In this document: positions 1 through 10,400 of the stretch, in pieces
Layout: every line of letters starts with the position of its first letter
How positions within the stretch are numbered: the first letter of the stretch is position 1
NCBI RefSeq assembly: GCF_023218175.1
Contig: NZ_JALPTH010000027.1
Location: 41,946 to 105,945 of the forward strand
Source of the DNA: Streptomyces lichenis
Lineage (GTDB): Bacteria > Actinomycetota > Actinomycetes > Streptomycetales > Streptomycetaceae
Length of the DNA: 64,000 nt
Reading direction: 5' to 3'
Notes under the pieces: generated by a model
What the model was told of the DNA's origin: nothing
Database searches by the model: none
Seen by the model: only the letters and a program-made list of their open reading frames with translations
Translations under genes and position numbers: made by a program

Positions 1-453
1 ACGGCCGGCACCCTGGAGGAGGGCCTGGCGGTGAAGGACGCGATCGGCCGCGACGAGCTGCTGCGCAGGGCCGTGCTGGCGGCCGCCCCGTACGCCGACA
101 AGGGCCTGGTCTACGCCGGTTTCTCGCTCGGCGCCTCGGTGGCGCAGACCCTCGCCCTGGGCGACGCGAAGGCCCGCGGACTGCTGCTCCTGCACGGCAC
201 CTCGGAGATCGCGCCGAACGCCTCGGTGGACGGGCTGCCCGTCCAACTGCACGTCGCGGAGCCGGATCCGTACGAGTCGGACGACTGGCTGACGACCTGG
301 TACCTGACGATGAGCCGGATCGGCGCGGACGCCGAGGTGCACCGCTACCGGGGCGCCGGGCACCTCTACACCGACCCCGGCCTCCCGGACTACGACGAGG
401 AGGCCGCCGAGCGCACCTGGCGCACCGCGCTCGGCTTCCTGAACAGCCTCTGA
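1..453 (+). CDS. Dienelactone hydrolase family protein, C-terminal part
   Basis: The reading frame is open from base 1, so the gene starts before the window and only about 150 C-terminal residues are seen. It shows the alpha/beta-hydrolase nucleophile elbow as GFSLGA (Ser) near residue 43. A core strand, LLLLHGT, follows, and a C-terminal GAGHLY segment carries the expected catalytic His, as in dienelactone hydrolases. The family hydrolyses cyclic or small esters in the cytoplasm; the substrate cannot be told. It ends 67 bases from the convergent kinase gene. The family assignment rests on fold motifs and is fairly safe. Confidence 0.75.
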   Translation, partial: TAGTLEEGLAVKDAIGRDELLRRAVLAAAPYADKGLVYAGFSLGASVAQTLALGDAKARGLLLLHGTSEIAPNASVDGLPVQLHVAEPDPYESDDWLTTWYLTMSRIGADAEVHRYRGAGHLYTDPGLPDYDEEAAERTWRTALGFLNSL

Positions 454-520
454 GCGGGCGTGGAGCGGGGGCCGGTTGTGAGCAAGGCCATACGGGCCGG
501 GACCCCCGCTGTGGCCCGGG

Positions 521-1957
521 TCACTCCCGGACGCAGCGCCCGCTGACCCCGGCTCCGGACGCCAGGCACTGGTAGCCGAAGTCCCGTGAGTCCCCGCTCA
601 CATAGCGGCCCAGGCACTCGTCGCGGACCAGACCCTGCGCCCGGCACCACTCCACCGCCTGCCGCCCGTCGGCGAACCCCTTGGCGTAGAACACCCAGAA
701 GCCCGGGCGCAGCGAGGCGTACCCGTCGCTGTCCAGGTACTCCTTCTCCCGCACCCCCTTCTCCTCCAGCGCGCGCCCCATCCGGTCCCGGGCCGCGGTG
801 CCGGCCGGCTTGCCCACCGTGCCCAGCTGGGCGATCCAGGCCCCCGCGGCCAGGTCCGGGTCCCTCCCCGGGGCGGCGGCGGAGGCGGAGGCGGTCGGGG
901 TCGCGGAGGCGCCCCGGTCGTCGTCGTCCCGCACGGTGGTGCCGCGCAGCGCGTACGCGGTGACGGCCGCGGCGGCCACGGCCACCGCGAGGGCGGTGAC
1001 CGCGAGGACGGTCCGGCGCCCGGTCCGGTGGCGGGCGCGGCGGCGCGGTACGGGGGCGGGCGTGGAGGGGGACGGGTCTGGCGAAGGGGCGGGGGCGGAG
1101 GCGGCCCGCAGGGTCGGCGCCGTCCGGTCCGGCGCCGCGCCTTCCGGAGCGTCCGCCTCCGCCTCGGCCCGGGCCAGCATCGCGTCCAGCCGCTCCGCGT
1201 CCGGGCGGGCCGCCGGATCCCGTACCAGCAGCGCGGCCAGCGCCGGGGCGAGCGGCCCGGAGCGCACCGGCGGAGGCACCGGCTCGTCCAGCACCGCGGC
1301 CAGGGTGGCCAGCGCGGTCGCCCGGCGCAGCGGACTGACGCCCTCCACACACAGGTACAGCACCACCCCCAGCGACCACAGGTCGGCCGCCGGCCCGTCC
1401 CCCAGCGCCCGCACCCGCTCGGGAGCCATGAACTCCGGCGAGCCCACCAGCTCCCCGGTGGCCGTCAGCGAGGTCGCCCCCGGCAGCGCGGCGATCCCGA
1501 AGTCGGTCAGCACCGCGGAGCCGTCGGCCCGCAGCAGTACGTTGGCGGGCTTGACGTCGCGGTGCCGGATGCCCACCGCGTGCGCGGCCCGCAGCGCCGA
1601 CAGCAGCTGCCGGCCGGTGCGCGCCGTCTCGGCCGGGCCGATCGGCCCGGCCGCGATCCGGTCCTGGAGCGAGGTGTTCGGCAGCAGCTCCATCACGATC
1701 CACGGATGCGGCCCCTGGTCCACCACATGGTGGACCGTCACCACATGCGGATGGCTGATCCGGGCCAGCGCCCGCGCCTCCCGCAGCACCCGCTCCCGTA
1801 CCGCCGGGTCCGCGTCCGCCCCGTAGCGGACCTCCTTCAGGGCCACCTCGCGCTGGAGCACGGTGTCGCGGGCCCGCCACACCGTGCCCATCCCGCCGCT
1901 GCCCAGCCGCTCCACCAGCGTGAAACGGCCGTCCACCACATCCCCCGGCGCACTCAT
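521..1957 (-). CDS. Membrane Ser/Thr protein kinase (PknB-like)
   Basis: This 478-residue protein has a full Hanks-type kinase domain in its first ~270 residues. The Gly-rich loop is GSGGMG (19-24), the ATP lysine is Lys41, the catalytic loop is HRD (132-134), DFG is at 152-154, and an APE segment follows in EFMAPERV. An Ala/Pro-rich linker leads to one membrane helix near residues 315-337. The extracellular C-terminal ~140 residues contain Cys and Trp and are not a recognisable PASTA repeat. The substrate is unknown. It is read toward the left edge and lies 43 bases downstream of the PhoD-type gene on the same strand. Confidence 0.93.
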   Translation of the reverse strand: MSAPGDVVDGRFTLVERLGSGGMGTVWRARDTVLQREVALKEVRYGADADPAVRERVLREARALARISHPHVVTVHHVVDQGPHPWIVMELLPNTSLQDRIAAGPIGPAETARTGRQLLSALRAAHAVGIRHRDVKPANVLLRADGSAVLTDFGIAALPGATSLTATGELVGSPEFMAPERVRALGDGPAADLWSLGVVLYLCVEGVSPLRRATALATLAAVLDEPVPPPVRSGPLAPALAALLVRDPAARPDAERLDAMLARAEAEADAPEGAAPDRTAPTLRAASAPAPSPDPSPSTPAPVPRRRARHRTGRRTVLAVTALAVAVAAAAVTAYALRGTTVRDDDDRGASATPTASASAAAPGRDPDLAAGAWIAQLGTVGKPAGTAARDRMGRALEEKGVREKEYLDSDGYASLRPGFWVFYAKGFADGRQAVEWCRAQGLVRDECLGRYVSGDSRDFGYQCLASGAGVSGRCVRE

Positions 1958-2000
1958 GGCGCACAGAGTAGAGGACCGTGCACGGCCGTTCAGGAGCCGA

Positions 2001-3662
2001 TCACCGCACCGGGGCGTACACCCGCTCGACCTTCTGCGTCCCGTTCAGCGTCCGGTACGAGCGCAGCCACGCCGAGGTGGCGTCCGGGCGGGCCTTGTCG
2101 GACACCGCGTAGTAGTCCATCTGCGTCCGCTCGGCCGTCACATCCAGCACCCCGTAGCCGTGCCGGTCCAGATCCACCCACTTCACATGGCGGTTGGCGG
2201 CCCGCAGCGCGGTCGCGGCGGCCACCGACACCGTGCCCGCCGGCACCCGCAGCAGGTCGTCCAGGTTGTCCGAGGACACCGAGGTCACCACGAACTCGGT
2301 CGCCGCCGACCGGGACAGCGGATAGGTCGCCGCCGTCACCGGCACGTCGTTCGCCCAGGCCATGTGGATGTCCCCGGTCAGGAACACGGTGTTGCGGACG
2401 GCCCGCCCGGTCAGATGCGCCAGCAGCTCCCGGCGGTCGTCGGTGTAGCCGTCCCACTGGTCGGTGTTGACCGCCAGCCCGCCCTTCGGCAGCCCCAGCA
2501 GCTCCGCGAGCGGCGCCAGCAGATGCGCCGGCAGCGAGCCGAACGCCACCGGGGAGATCATCACCGAGGTGCCCACCAGCTGCCAGACCGCGTCCGAGGA
2601 CGACAGCCCCGCCTTCAGCCAGTCCAGTTGGGCCCGCCCGGTGACCGTCCGCTCCGGGTCGTCCACCTGCCCGCTGCCCACCGAGACCTGCTGGGAGCGG
2701 AACGAGCGCAGGTCCAGCAGATGCAGATCGGCCAGACCGCCGAACCGCAGCCGCCGGTAGACCGTCCCCTCCGTCGAGGCGCGCACCGGCATCCACTCGA
2801 AGTACGCCCGCTTCGCCGCCGCCACCCGGGCCGCCCAGTCGCCCTCCGCGCCCGGGGTGTGGTTCTCCGCCCCGCCGGTCCAGGCGTCGTTGGCGAACTC
2901 GTGGTCGTCCCAGATCGCCACCACCGGATGCGCGGCGTGCAGCGCCTGGAGGTCGGGGTCCGTCTTGTACGTGGCGTGCCGCAGCCGGTAGTCGGCCAGC
3001 GTGGTGATCTCGTGCGCCGGGAGGTGCGGCCGCACCGTGTACTTCGCCGCCGGGTACGTCCCGGACGCGTACTCGTACACGTAGTCGCCCAGGTGCAGCA
3101 CCGCGTCCAGGTCCGGGCGGGCGGCGAGATGGCGGTACGCGGAGAAGTAGCCGGACTCCCAGTTGGCGCAGGACACCACCCCGAACCGCACCCCTTGGGC
3201 GGTCACCCCGGCGGCGGGCGCGGTCCGGGTGCGGCCGGTGGCGGAGACGGTCCCGTCGGCGGTGAACCGGTAGTGGTACGCGGTGGCCGGGGCCAGCCCG
3301 CGGACGTCCGCCTTCACGGTGTGGTCGCCGGCCGCGGTGGCTCTCACCGCGCCCCGGGCGACGATCCGGGTGAACCCGGCGTCCTCGGCGACCTCCCACC
3401 CGACCTCGGTGTCCGGCCCCGCGCCCGAACCCGGTATGGCGTCGGGCACCGGGGTCACCCGGGTCCAGAGCAGCACCCCGTCGGGCAGCGGGTCACCGGA
3501 GGCGACGCCATGGACGAAGGCGGGGCCCGGCGCGGCGGGCACGGCGCTCGCGGGGCCCGCGAGGCCCGCCAGGGCGGGCGCGGCGACGGCGGTGGTGGCC
3601 GCGGCCTTCACGACCGTGCGGCGGCTGGGGGAAACGGAGAGCTCACGACTGGTCACAGACAA
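2001..3662 (-). CDS. phoD: PhoD-type alkaline phosphatase/phosphodiesterase, Tat-exported
   Basis: The protein has 553 residues. The N-terminus has a twin-arginine signal (SRRTVVK followed by an Ala-rich hydrophobic stretch ending near ASA), so it should be exported folded by Tat. A fibronectin-like N-terminal domain precedes the metallophosphoesterase core. Visible metal and active-site segments are LGDYVYEY, WDDHEFAND and TGDIHMAWAND. PhoD enzymes release phosphate from phosphodiesters and cell-wall teichoic acids outside the cell. A Pho box could not be assigned with confidence. The next gene upstream is a DsbA-like protein on the same strand, 156 bases away across a terminator. Confidence 0.93.
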   Translation of the reverse strand: MSVTSRELSVSPSRRTVVKAAATTAVAAPALAGLAGPASAVPAAPGPAFVHGVASGDPLPDGVLLWTRVTPVPDAIPGSGAGPDTEVGWEVAEDAGFTRIVARGAVRATAAGDHTVKADVRGLAPATAYHYRFTADGTVSATGRTRTAPAAGVTAQGVRFGVVSCANWESGYFSAYRHLAARPDLDAVLHLGDYVYEYASGTYPAAKYTVRPHLPAHEITTLADYRLRHATYKTDPDLQALHAAHPVVAIWDDHEFANDAWTGGAENHTPGAEGDWAARVAAAKRAYFEWMPVRASTEGTVYRRLRFGGLADLHLLDLRSFRSQQVSVGSGQVDDPERTVTGRAQLDWLKAGLSSSDAVWQLVGTSVMISPVAFGSLPAHLLAPLAELLGLPKGGLAVNTDQWDGYTDDRRELLAHLTGRAVRNTVFLTGDIHMAWANDVPVTAATYPLSRSAATEFVVTSVSSDNLDDLLRVPAGTVSVAAATALRAANRHVKWVDLDRHGYGVLDVTAERTQMDYYAVSDKARPDATSAWLRSYRTLNGTQKVERVYAPVR

Positions 3663-3779
3663 TCAGATTACCGACCGGTATGGCCGATGGCAGGTGGTTC
3701 GGATGAAGAACCGCCGTCGTTTGACCGTCCATTGACCCATGCGGGGGCCGGTGGTGAGCGGGGTGGGACGCAGGGGGCC

Positions 3780-3810
3780 GGGGTGGCGCCCGTGGTCCGG
3801 GCGCCACCCC
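3780..3810 (-). terminator. Hairpin terminator after the DsbA-like gene
   Basis: A perfect 13-bp inverted repeat (3780-3792 with 3798-3810) has a 5-base loop and sits 8 bases past the stop codon of the minus-strand DsbA-like gene. There is no clear T-tract, as is usual in Streptomyces. It separates that gene from the phoD-type gene. Confidence 0.8.
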
Positions 3811-3818
3811 GACGGGGC

Positions 3819-4658
3819 TCAGGCCTTCAGCGCCTTGTCGATCGCGGTCGTGAACTCCTCGGCCGTCAGCGGGGCGTTCTTGCCGTTCGCACCCGTCACC
3901 GGCTTGCCGTCCATCTTCAGCGTCGGCGTGCCCTGCACATCGCTCTTGGAGAACACCGCGGACATCTTCAGCGCCCAGGCGTCGAAGGTGCCGCCCTCCA
4001 CGTTCTTCCTGAACGCCGCGTTGCCCTTGAGCGCCGGCACCGAGTCGGCGGCCTTCAGCAGGTAGTCGTCCTTGGCGAACGCGTCCTCGGACTCCTCCGG
4101 GTGGAACTCGGCCGAGTACAGCGCGCTCTTGTACGCCAGGAACGCCTCCGGGCTCACATCCAGCGCCGCGCCCAGCGCGCTCAGCGCGTTCTTCGAGCCC
4201 TGGCCGACGGAACCGACCTTCTCCTCGGCGATGTTGTCGCCGTCCAGGAAGGTGGCGCCGATGTACCGCAGCTTGTACTTGCCGGCCGCGACGTCCTCGT
4301 CGACCGTCTTGCCGACCTGCTGCTCGAACGTCGCACAGACCGGGCAGCGCGAGTCCTCGTACACCTCCAGGGTCTTCTTCGCGGACGCCTTGCCCACGAC
4401 GACCGTGGTGCCGTCCGGGCCCGAGGTGTTCTTCGGCTTCCTCACGTCCTTGGCGTCCATCGCCGCCTCCCAGTGGGACGGCTTGTTCATCTGCACCACG
4501 GCGTAGCTGATGCCGCCGGCCAGCGCCAGCACACCGACCACCGACAGGGCGACCGTCACCTGCCGGCGGACCTTCGCCTTCTTCGCCTCGCGCTCGCGCT
4601 CCTCGCGCAGCCGCTCGCGGGCGGCGGCCTTGTTGGCCTTGCTGTTCCGTGCACTCAT
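3819..4658 (-). CDS. Membrane-anchored DsbA-like thioredoxin-fold protein
   Basis: This 279-residue protein starts with a very basic, coiled N-terminus (about 35 residues of Arg/Lys/Glu), followed by one membrane helix (TVALSVVGVLALAGGISYAV). The extracytoplasmic DsbA-like domain has the redox motif CPVC in EDSRCPVCATFEQ, and a cis-Pro loop is visible in VQGTPTLKMDG. Such proteins make or reshuffle disulfides in exported proteins. It is a paralogue of the protein at 40624-41526. The ATG start is preceded by a weak GGAGA-type ribosome site. The membrane gene upstream is 42 bases away, so the two may be co-transcribed. Confidence 0.88.
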   Translation of the reverse strand: MSARNSKANKAAARERLREEREREAKKAKVRRQVTVALSVVGVLALAGGISYAVVQMNKPSHWEAAMDAKDVRKPKNTSGPDGTTVVVGKASAKKTLEVYEDSRCPVCATFEQQVGKTVDEDVAAGKYKLRYIGATFLDGDNIAEEKVGSVGQGSKNALSALGAALDVSPEAFLAYKSALYSAEFHPEESEDAFAKDDYLLKAADSVPALKGNAAFRKNVEGGTFDAWALKMSAVFSKSDVQGTPTLKMDGKPVTGANGKNAPLTAEEFTTAIDKALKA

Positions 4659-4700
4659 GGGTCTTCTCCGTACGGGTGGGAAAGGGTGGACGTTCGTCGC

Positions 4701-5390
4701 TCAGGCGGTGAGGCCCGGGCACGGCGGTCCACGCCGTCCGACGGAGTGCACCAGCAGCCGGCCGCGGCCGGCCTTCGGGGGCGCGGTGGTGGGGCGCGAC
4801 CGGGGCGGCGCCGTGCGAGGAGCCAGGGCGGGGGCCGAGGCCACCCTGGGCAGGCGGAACGCCAGTGCCGCGACCGTGCGGGCCAGCCCGGCCAGTGCGC
4901 TCTCGCCCCGGCGGAGGTAGCCGGCCGCGGCGAGGCCCACCGCGACGTGCACGGCGAGCAGCAGCAGCGGGAGGGCGGGGCTGGGGTCGCTCAGGGCCTC
5001 CGGGGCGGCCCCGGTCCCGGCGACCCCGGGCAGCGCCGCGCCCACCGGGCCGCCGCCGCACAGCACGTCCACGCCGACGGCCCGCAGCGAACCGGCGACG
5101 GGGCCGCCGGAGGGGCCGTAGCAGACGTGCTGGCCGGTGGTGAAGACGGTGTCCGCGGCGAGCTCCAGCGGGACGAGCAGCCCGGCGATGGACCAGAACC
5201 CGCGCTCCCGCCCGGCCAGCGCGTACGCGGCCGCGAACACGGCGGCGACGACGGCGGCGAGGCTGCCCAGGGGCAGCGGGACGCGGGACAGCAGGACGTG
5301 GGAGGCCGCGGACAGTGTCACGGTCAACGCCGTGAAGACCGCCGCGCGCACCCCCCTGAGCCGGGTCCCGGATATGCCGTTCGCGTCCAT
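4701..5390 (-). CDS. Uncharacterised polytopic membrane protein
   Basis: This 229-residue protein has about four to five hydrophobic segments between residues 15 and 165. Its tail is basic, rich in Pro and Arg, and probably cytoplasmic. Two Cys residues sit in the predicted loop between the third and fourth helices (HVCYGPS and DVLCGGG). I recognise no family. It lies just upstream of the DsbA-like thiol protein on the same strand, so a role in envelope thiol chemistry is possible but is only inferred from that position and the two Cys. Coding bias is normal for the region. Confidence 0.6.
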   Translation of the reverse strand: MDANGISGTRLRGVRAAVFTALTVTLSAASHVLLSRVPLPLGSLAAVVAAVFAAAYALAGRERGFWSIAGLLVPLELAADTVFTTGQHVCYGPSGGPVAGSLRAVGVDVLCGGGPVGAALPGVAGTGAAPEALSDPSPALPLLLLAVHVAVGLAAAGYLRRGESALAGLARTVAALAFRLPRVASAPALAPRTAPPRSRPTTAPPKAGRGRLLVHSVGRRGPPCPGLTA

Positions 5391-5965
5391 CGCGGGAACG
5401 AGTGTGCCATGCGGCGGGGTAAGCGGCGGCTAAGTGGGCGGCTGGCGCCGCCGGTGCCCGGGCCGGGCTGCTGCCCGGTGGCCTCGCTGACCTGGGCGGC
5501 TCTTGCCGCCGGTGTCCGGGTCGCTGCCTGGTGGCTTCGCTGACGCGGGTGGGTCTGTGCTTGGTTCCGGTCCGGTGGTCGGGCCGCTGCCTGGTGGGCG
5601 CGCTGACGCGGGTGGGTCTGTCTCGGGGTGGGTTCGGTGGCCTTTTCCAGGCCCGGTGGTCGGGTCCGCTCTGCGGTGGGTGGGGGCGTGGGCACTCCGG
5701 GCTCACGTGCTCGCGGCTCGCGCTCACCGTTCGACGCTCAAGCGCACCGCCTCATTACGCTCGGCCGCTCCGCGCGCGACCCTGCGTACCCCCACCCGAC
5801 CGGCGGCGCACTGACCGATTCGCCGTGGTCGCGCACTATCGGGCCGGGGCCCGGACCGTCTCGTCCGGACTCCACCTGACCGGCGGAGGCTTCCGGGCAG
5901 ACGCGGCCCCCGGCGGCGCAAGCCGCCCACGCGGGGCCACCGGTCCGCGGATGAAGGCCCGGCGA
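5391..5965. other. 575-bp non-coding stretch with degenerate repeats
   Basis: No open frame here has a plausible start, ribosome site and protein-like composition. The left half (5465-5680) holds degenerate direct repeats of about 53-80 bp. The right half (5690-5965) shows nothing I can assign; it should contain the promoter of the minus-strand membrane gene and the 3' end of the DUF2252 transcript. Confidence 0.6.
5465..5680. repeat. Degenerate tandem repeats, ~60 bp unit
   Basis: Related units begin near 5465, 5518, 5581 and 5661. Units 2 and 3 are the most alike, sharing GCTGCCTGGTGG and then GCTGACGCGGGTGGGTCTGT at the same offset (63-bp spacing). Units 1 and 4 are more decayed. No coding sense is evident in any frame. 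Confidence 0.7.
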
Positions 5966-7291
5966 CTACAGACCCGGTACTCGGCCGTTGCGGAAGAGGT
6001 CGACGAAGATCTGGTGGTCGGCCCGGGCGCGGGCTCCGTAGGTGTGGGCGAAGTCGACCAGCAGCTCCGGGAAGCCCGTCTCGTCCGCGGAGATCGCCGC
6101 GTCGATGGCGCGCTCCGTGGAGAACGGCACCAGGGAGTGCCCGCTCTCGTCGTCCGCCGCCGCGTGCATCGCGGCCACCGCGCGGCCCAGGTCGGCGACG
6201 ACCGCCGCGATCTCCTGGGGGTCGTCGATGTCGGACCAGTCCAGGTCCACCGCGTACGGCGAGACCTCGGCGACCAGCTGGCCGGCGCCGTCCAGTTCGG
6301 TCCAGCCGAGCCAGGGGTCGGCGTGGGCCTGGAGGGCGCGCTGGGAGATGACCGTGCGGTGGCCCTCGTGGCGGAAGTAGCCGCGGACCGCGGGGTCGGT
6401 GAGGTGGCGGGAGACGGCCGGGGTCTGGCCCTGCTTCATGTAGATGACGACGTCGTTCTCCAGGGCGTCGCTGTTGCCCTCCAGGAGGATGTTGTACGAG
6501 GGCAGGCCCGCCGAGCCGATGCCGATGCCCCGGCGGCCGACCACGTCCTTGACCCGGTGGGTGTCCGGGCGGGCCCGGCTCGCCTCGGGCAGGGTCTCCA
6601 GGTACGCCCCGAACGCGTCCAGCACCTTGTAGCGGGTGGCCGCGTCCAGGTCGATGGTGCCGCCGCCCGGCGTGAAGCGGCGTTCGAAGTCGCGTACCTC
6701 GGTCATGGAGTCCAGCAGCCCGAACCGGGTCAGCGCCCTGGCCACCCGCAGCGCGGCGAGGAGGGGGCCGTCGGCGGTGTCCAGGGTGAAGGGCTGGGCC
6801 TCGTCGCTGCGGGTGCCGGTGGCCAGCGCGTGGATCCGCTCGCGGTAGGCCGCGGCGAAGATCCGGACCAGCTCGGTGATCTGGTCGTCACCGAGGGCCT
6901 TGGCGTAGCCGATCAGCGCCAGGGAGGCGGCGAGCCGCTTGACGTCCCAGGTGAAGGGACCGACGTACGCCTCGTCGAAGTCGTTGACGTTGAAGACCAG
7001 GCGGCCGTTGGCGTCCAGGTAGGTGCCGAAGTTCTCGGCGTGCAGATCGCCGTGGATCCAGACCCGGGAGGTGCACTCGTCGAGGAAGGGGCCGCCGTGC
7101 TGCTCCTGCTCCAGGTCGGCGTAGAACAGGCAGGCCGAGCCCCGGTAGAAGGCGAACGCGGAGCCGGCCATCTTGCGGAACTTGACCCGGAAGGCGGCCG
7201 GGTCGGCGGCCAGGAGCTCGCCGAAGGCGGTGCCGAAGACGGAGAGGATCTGCTCGCCGCGTTCCTCGGCGGCGGGCTGGGGGACCGGCAT
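5966..7291 (-). CDS. DUF2252 family protein (kinase-like fold)
   Basis: This 441-residue protein matches DUF2252. The hallmark segments are KFRKMAGSAFAFYRG near the N-terminus and WIHGDLHAENFG, which resembles the Brenner catalytic motif of aminoglycoside phosphotransferases. It is followed by VNDFDEAYVGPFTWDVKRLA. The fold suggests a small-molecule or protein kinase, but the family's reaction is unknown. I chose the ATG at 7291 because AGGAGG lies 9 bases before it; a longer version from 7339 has no ribosome site. It is transcribed divergently from dnaE, with about 160 bases between them. Confidence 0.85.
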   Translation of the reverse strand: MPVPQPAAEERGEQILSVFGTAFGELLAADPAAFRVKFRKMAGSAFAFYRGSACLFYADLEQEQHGGPFLDECTSRVWIHGDLHAENFGTYLDANGRLVFNVNDFDEAYVGPFTWDVKRLAASLALIGYAKALGDDQITELVRIFAAAYRERIHALATGTRSDEAQPFTLDTADGPLLAALRVARALTRFGLLDSMTEVRDFERRFTPGGGTIDLDAATRYKVLDAFGAYLETLPEASRARPDTHRVKDVVGRRGIGIGSAGLPSYNILLEGNSDALENDVVIYMKQGQTPAVSRHLTDPAVRGYFRHEGHRTVISQRALQAHADPWLGWTELDGAGQLVAEVSPYAVDLDWSDIDDPQEIAAVVADLGRAVAAMHAAADDESGHSLVPFSTERAIDAAISADETGFPELLVDFAHTYGARARADHQIFVDLFRNGRVPGL

Positions 7292-7451
7292 GGCGGGGTG
7301 CCTCCTGGGGGTGCGGGGTGTTTCCGGTGGGCGGGCCATGAGGGGGTGGCCGCCACAGCGTGACCGTACTCCCGGGTGCGGGATGGCTGTCGGCGGGGCG
7401 GTCTAGAGTTGAGGGCCGCCCCCCTCGTCCTCGACCCCGGAAGGCGCCACC

Positions 7452-10400
7452 GTGTCGAAGCCGCCGTTCACGCACCTGCACGTCCACACCCAGTACTCGC
7501 TGCTGGACGGTGCCGCGCGGCTGAAGGACATGTTCAACGCGTGCAACGAGATGGGCATGACCCATATCGCCATGTCCGACCACGGCAACCTGCACGGGGC
7601 GTACGACTTCTTCCACACCGCGAAGAAGGCCGGGGTCACGCCGATCATCGGGATCGAGGCGTACGTCGCGCCGGAGTCGCGGCGCAACAAGCGCAAGATC
7701 CAGTGGGGGCAGCCGCACCAGAAGCGGGACGACGTGTCCGGTTCGGGTGGTTACACGCACAAGACGATCTGGGCGGCGAACGCCACCGGGCTGCACAACA
7801 TCTTCCGGCTCTCCTCGGACGCGTACAAGGAGGGCTGGCTGCAGAAGTGGCCCCGGATGGACAAGGAGACCATCTCCCAGTGGTCGGAGGGTCTGATCGC
7901 CTCCACCGGCTGCCCGTCCGGCGAGCTGCAGACCCGGCTGCGGCTGGGGCAGTTCGACGAGGCGCTGAAGTCGGCCTCCGAGTACCAGGACATCTTCGGC
8001 AAGGACCGGTACTTCCTGGAGCTGATGGACCACGGCATCGAGATCGAGCGCCGGGTCCGCGACGGGCTGCTGGAGATCGGCAAGAAGCTCGGCATCCCGC
8101 CGCTGGTGACGAATGACTCGCACTACACCTACGCGCACGAGGCGACCGCGCACGACGCCCTGCTGTGCATCCAGACCGGCAAGAACCTCTCCGACCCGGA
8201 CCGCTTCAAGTTCGACGGCACGGGCTACTACCTGAAGTCCACGGACGAGATGTACGCCATCGACTCCTCGGACGCCTGGCAGCAGGGCTGCGCCAACACC
8301 CTGCTGGTGGCCGAGCAGATCGACACCGAGGGCATGTTCGTCGAGCGCAACCTGATGCCGCGCTTCGACATCCCCGAGGGGTACACGGAGGTCTCCTGGT
8401 TCCGCGAGGAGACCATGCGCGGGATGGAGCGCCGGTACGAGGGGAACATCCCGGAGGACCGGCTCAGGCAGGTCGAGTACGAGATGGACACCATCATCTC
8501 GATGGGCTTCCCCGGCTACTTCCTGGTGGTCGCCGACTTCATCATGTGGGCCAAGAACCAGGGCATCGCGGTGGGCCCGGGCCGCGGCTCGGCGGCCGGC
8601 TCGATCGTCGCGTACGCGCTGGGGATCACCGACCTCGACCCGCTCACCCACGGACTGATCTTCGAGCGGTTCCTCAACCCCGAGCGCATCTCCATGCCCG
8701 ACGTCGACATCGACTTCGACGAGCGCCGGCGCGTGGAGGTCATCCGGTACGTCACGGAGAAGTACGGCGCCGACAAGGTCGCCATGATCGGCACCTACGG
8801 CACCATCAAGGCGAAGAACGCGATCAAGGACTCGGCGCGGGTGCTCGGCTACCCGTACGCCATGGGCGACCGGATCACCAAGGCGATGCCCGCCGACGTC
8901 CTCGGCAAGGGCATCCCGCTCTCCGGCATCCTCGACTCCTCCCACCCCCGGTACTCCGAGGCCGGCGAGGTGCGCGGGATGTACGAGAACGAGCCGGACG
9001 TGAAGAAGGTCATCGACACCGCGCGCGGTGTGGAGGGCCTGGTGCGGCAGATGGGCGTGCACGCCGCCGGCGTGATCATGTCCAGCGAGACCATCACCGA
9101 CCACGTCCCGGTCTGGGTGCGGCACACCGACGGCGTCACCATCACGCAGTGGGACTACCCGAGCTGCGAGTCGCTCGGCCTGCTGAAGATGGACTTCCTC
9201 GGGCTGCGCAACCTCACGATCATGGACGACGCCGTCAAGATGGTGAAGGCCAACAAGGGCGTCGACATCGACCTGCTGAGCCTGCCGCTCGACGACCCCA
9301 AGACCTTCGAACTGCTCCAGCGCGGCGACACCCTCGGCGTCTTCCAGTTCGACGGCGGGCCCATGCGCTCCCTGCTGCGGCTGATGAAGCCCGACAACTT
9401 CGAGGACATCTCCGCCGTCTCGGCCCTGTACCGGCCGGGCCCGATGGGCATGAACTCGCACACCAACTACGCGCTGCGCAAGAACGGCCAGCAGGACATC
9501 ACCCCGATCCACCCGGCCCTGGAGGAGCCGCTCAAGGAGGTCCTGGACGTCACCTACGGCCTGATCGTCTACCAGGAGCAGGTGCAGAAGGCCGCCCAGA
9601 TCATCGCCGGGTACTCGCTCGGCGAGGCCGACATCCTGCGGCGGGTGATGGGCAAGAAGAAGCCCGAGGAGCTGGCGAAGAACTTCGTCCTGTTCCAGGA
9701 GGGCGCCCGGAAGAAGGGCTACACCGACGAGGCGATCCAGGCCCTGTGGGACGTGCTGGTGCCCTTCGCCGGCTACGCGTTCAACAAGGCCCACTCCGCC
9801 GCGTACGGGCTGGTCTCCTACTGGACCGCGTATCTGAAGGCGAACTACCCGGCCGAGTACATGGCCGGGCTGCTGACCTCGGTCAAGGACGACAAGGACA
9901 AGTCGGCCGTCTATCTGAACGAGTGCCGGCGCATGGGCATCAAGGTGCTGCCGCCGGACGTCAACGAGTCCGAGTCCAACTTCGCCGCCCAGGGTGACGA
10001 CATGATCCTCTTCGGGCTCACCGCGGTGCGCAACGTCGGCACCAACGTGGTCGAGTCGATCATCCGGTGCCGGAAGGCCAAGGGGAAGTACGCCACCTTC
10101 CCGGACTTCCTGGACAAGGTCGAGGTGGTGGTCTGCAACAAGCGGACCATCGAGTCGCTGATCAAGGCCGGCGGCTTCGACACCATGGGCCACACCCGCA
10201 AGTCCCTGGTCGCCCACCACGAAGGCATGATCGACAACGTGGTGGCGGTCAAGCGCAAGGAGGCCGAGGGGCAGTTCGACCTCTTCGGCGGCATGGGTGA
10301 GGCGGCTGCCGGGGACGAGCCGGGCTTCGGGCTGGACATCGAGTTCTCCGATGTGGAGTGGGACAAGACGTATCTGCTCGCCCAGGAGCGCGAGATGCTC

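Noticed and set aside
1863..5543. A 1226-codon plus-strand frame
   Set aside because: It runs antisense through the kinase, phoD and DsbA-like genes and is His/Arg/Gly-rich nonsense-like sequence.
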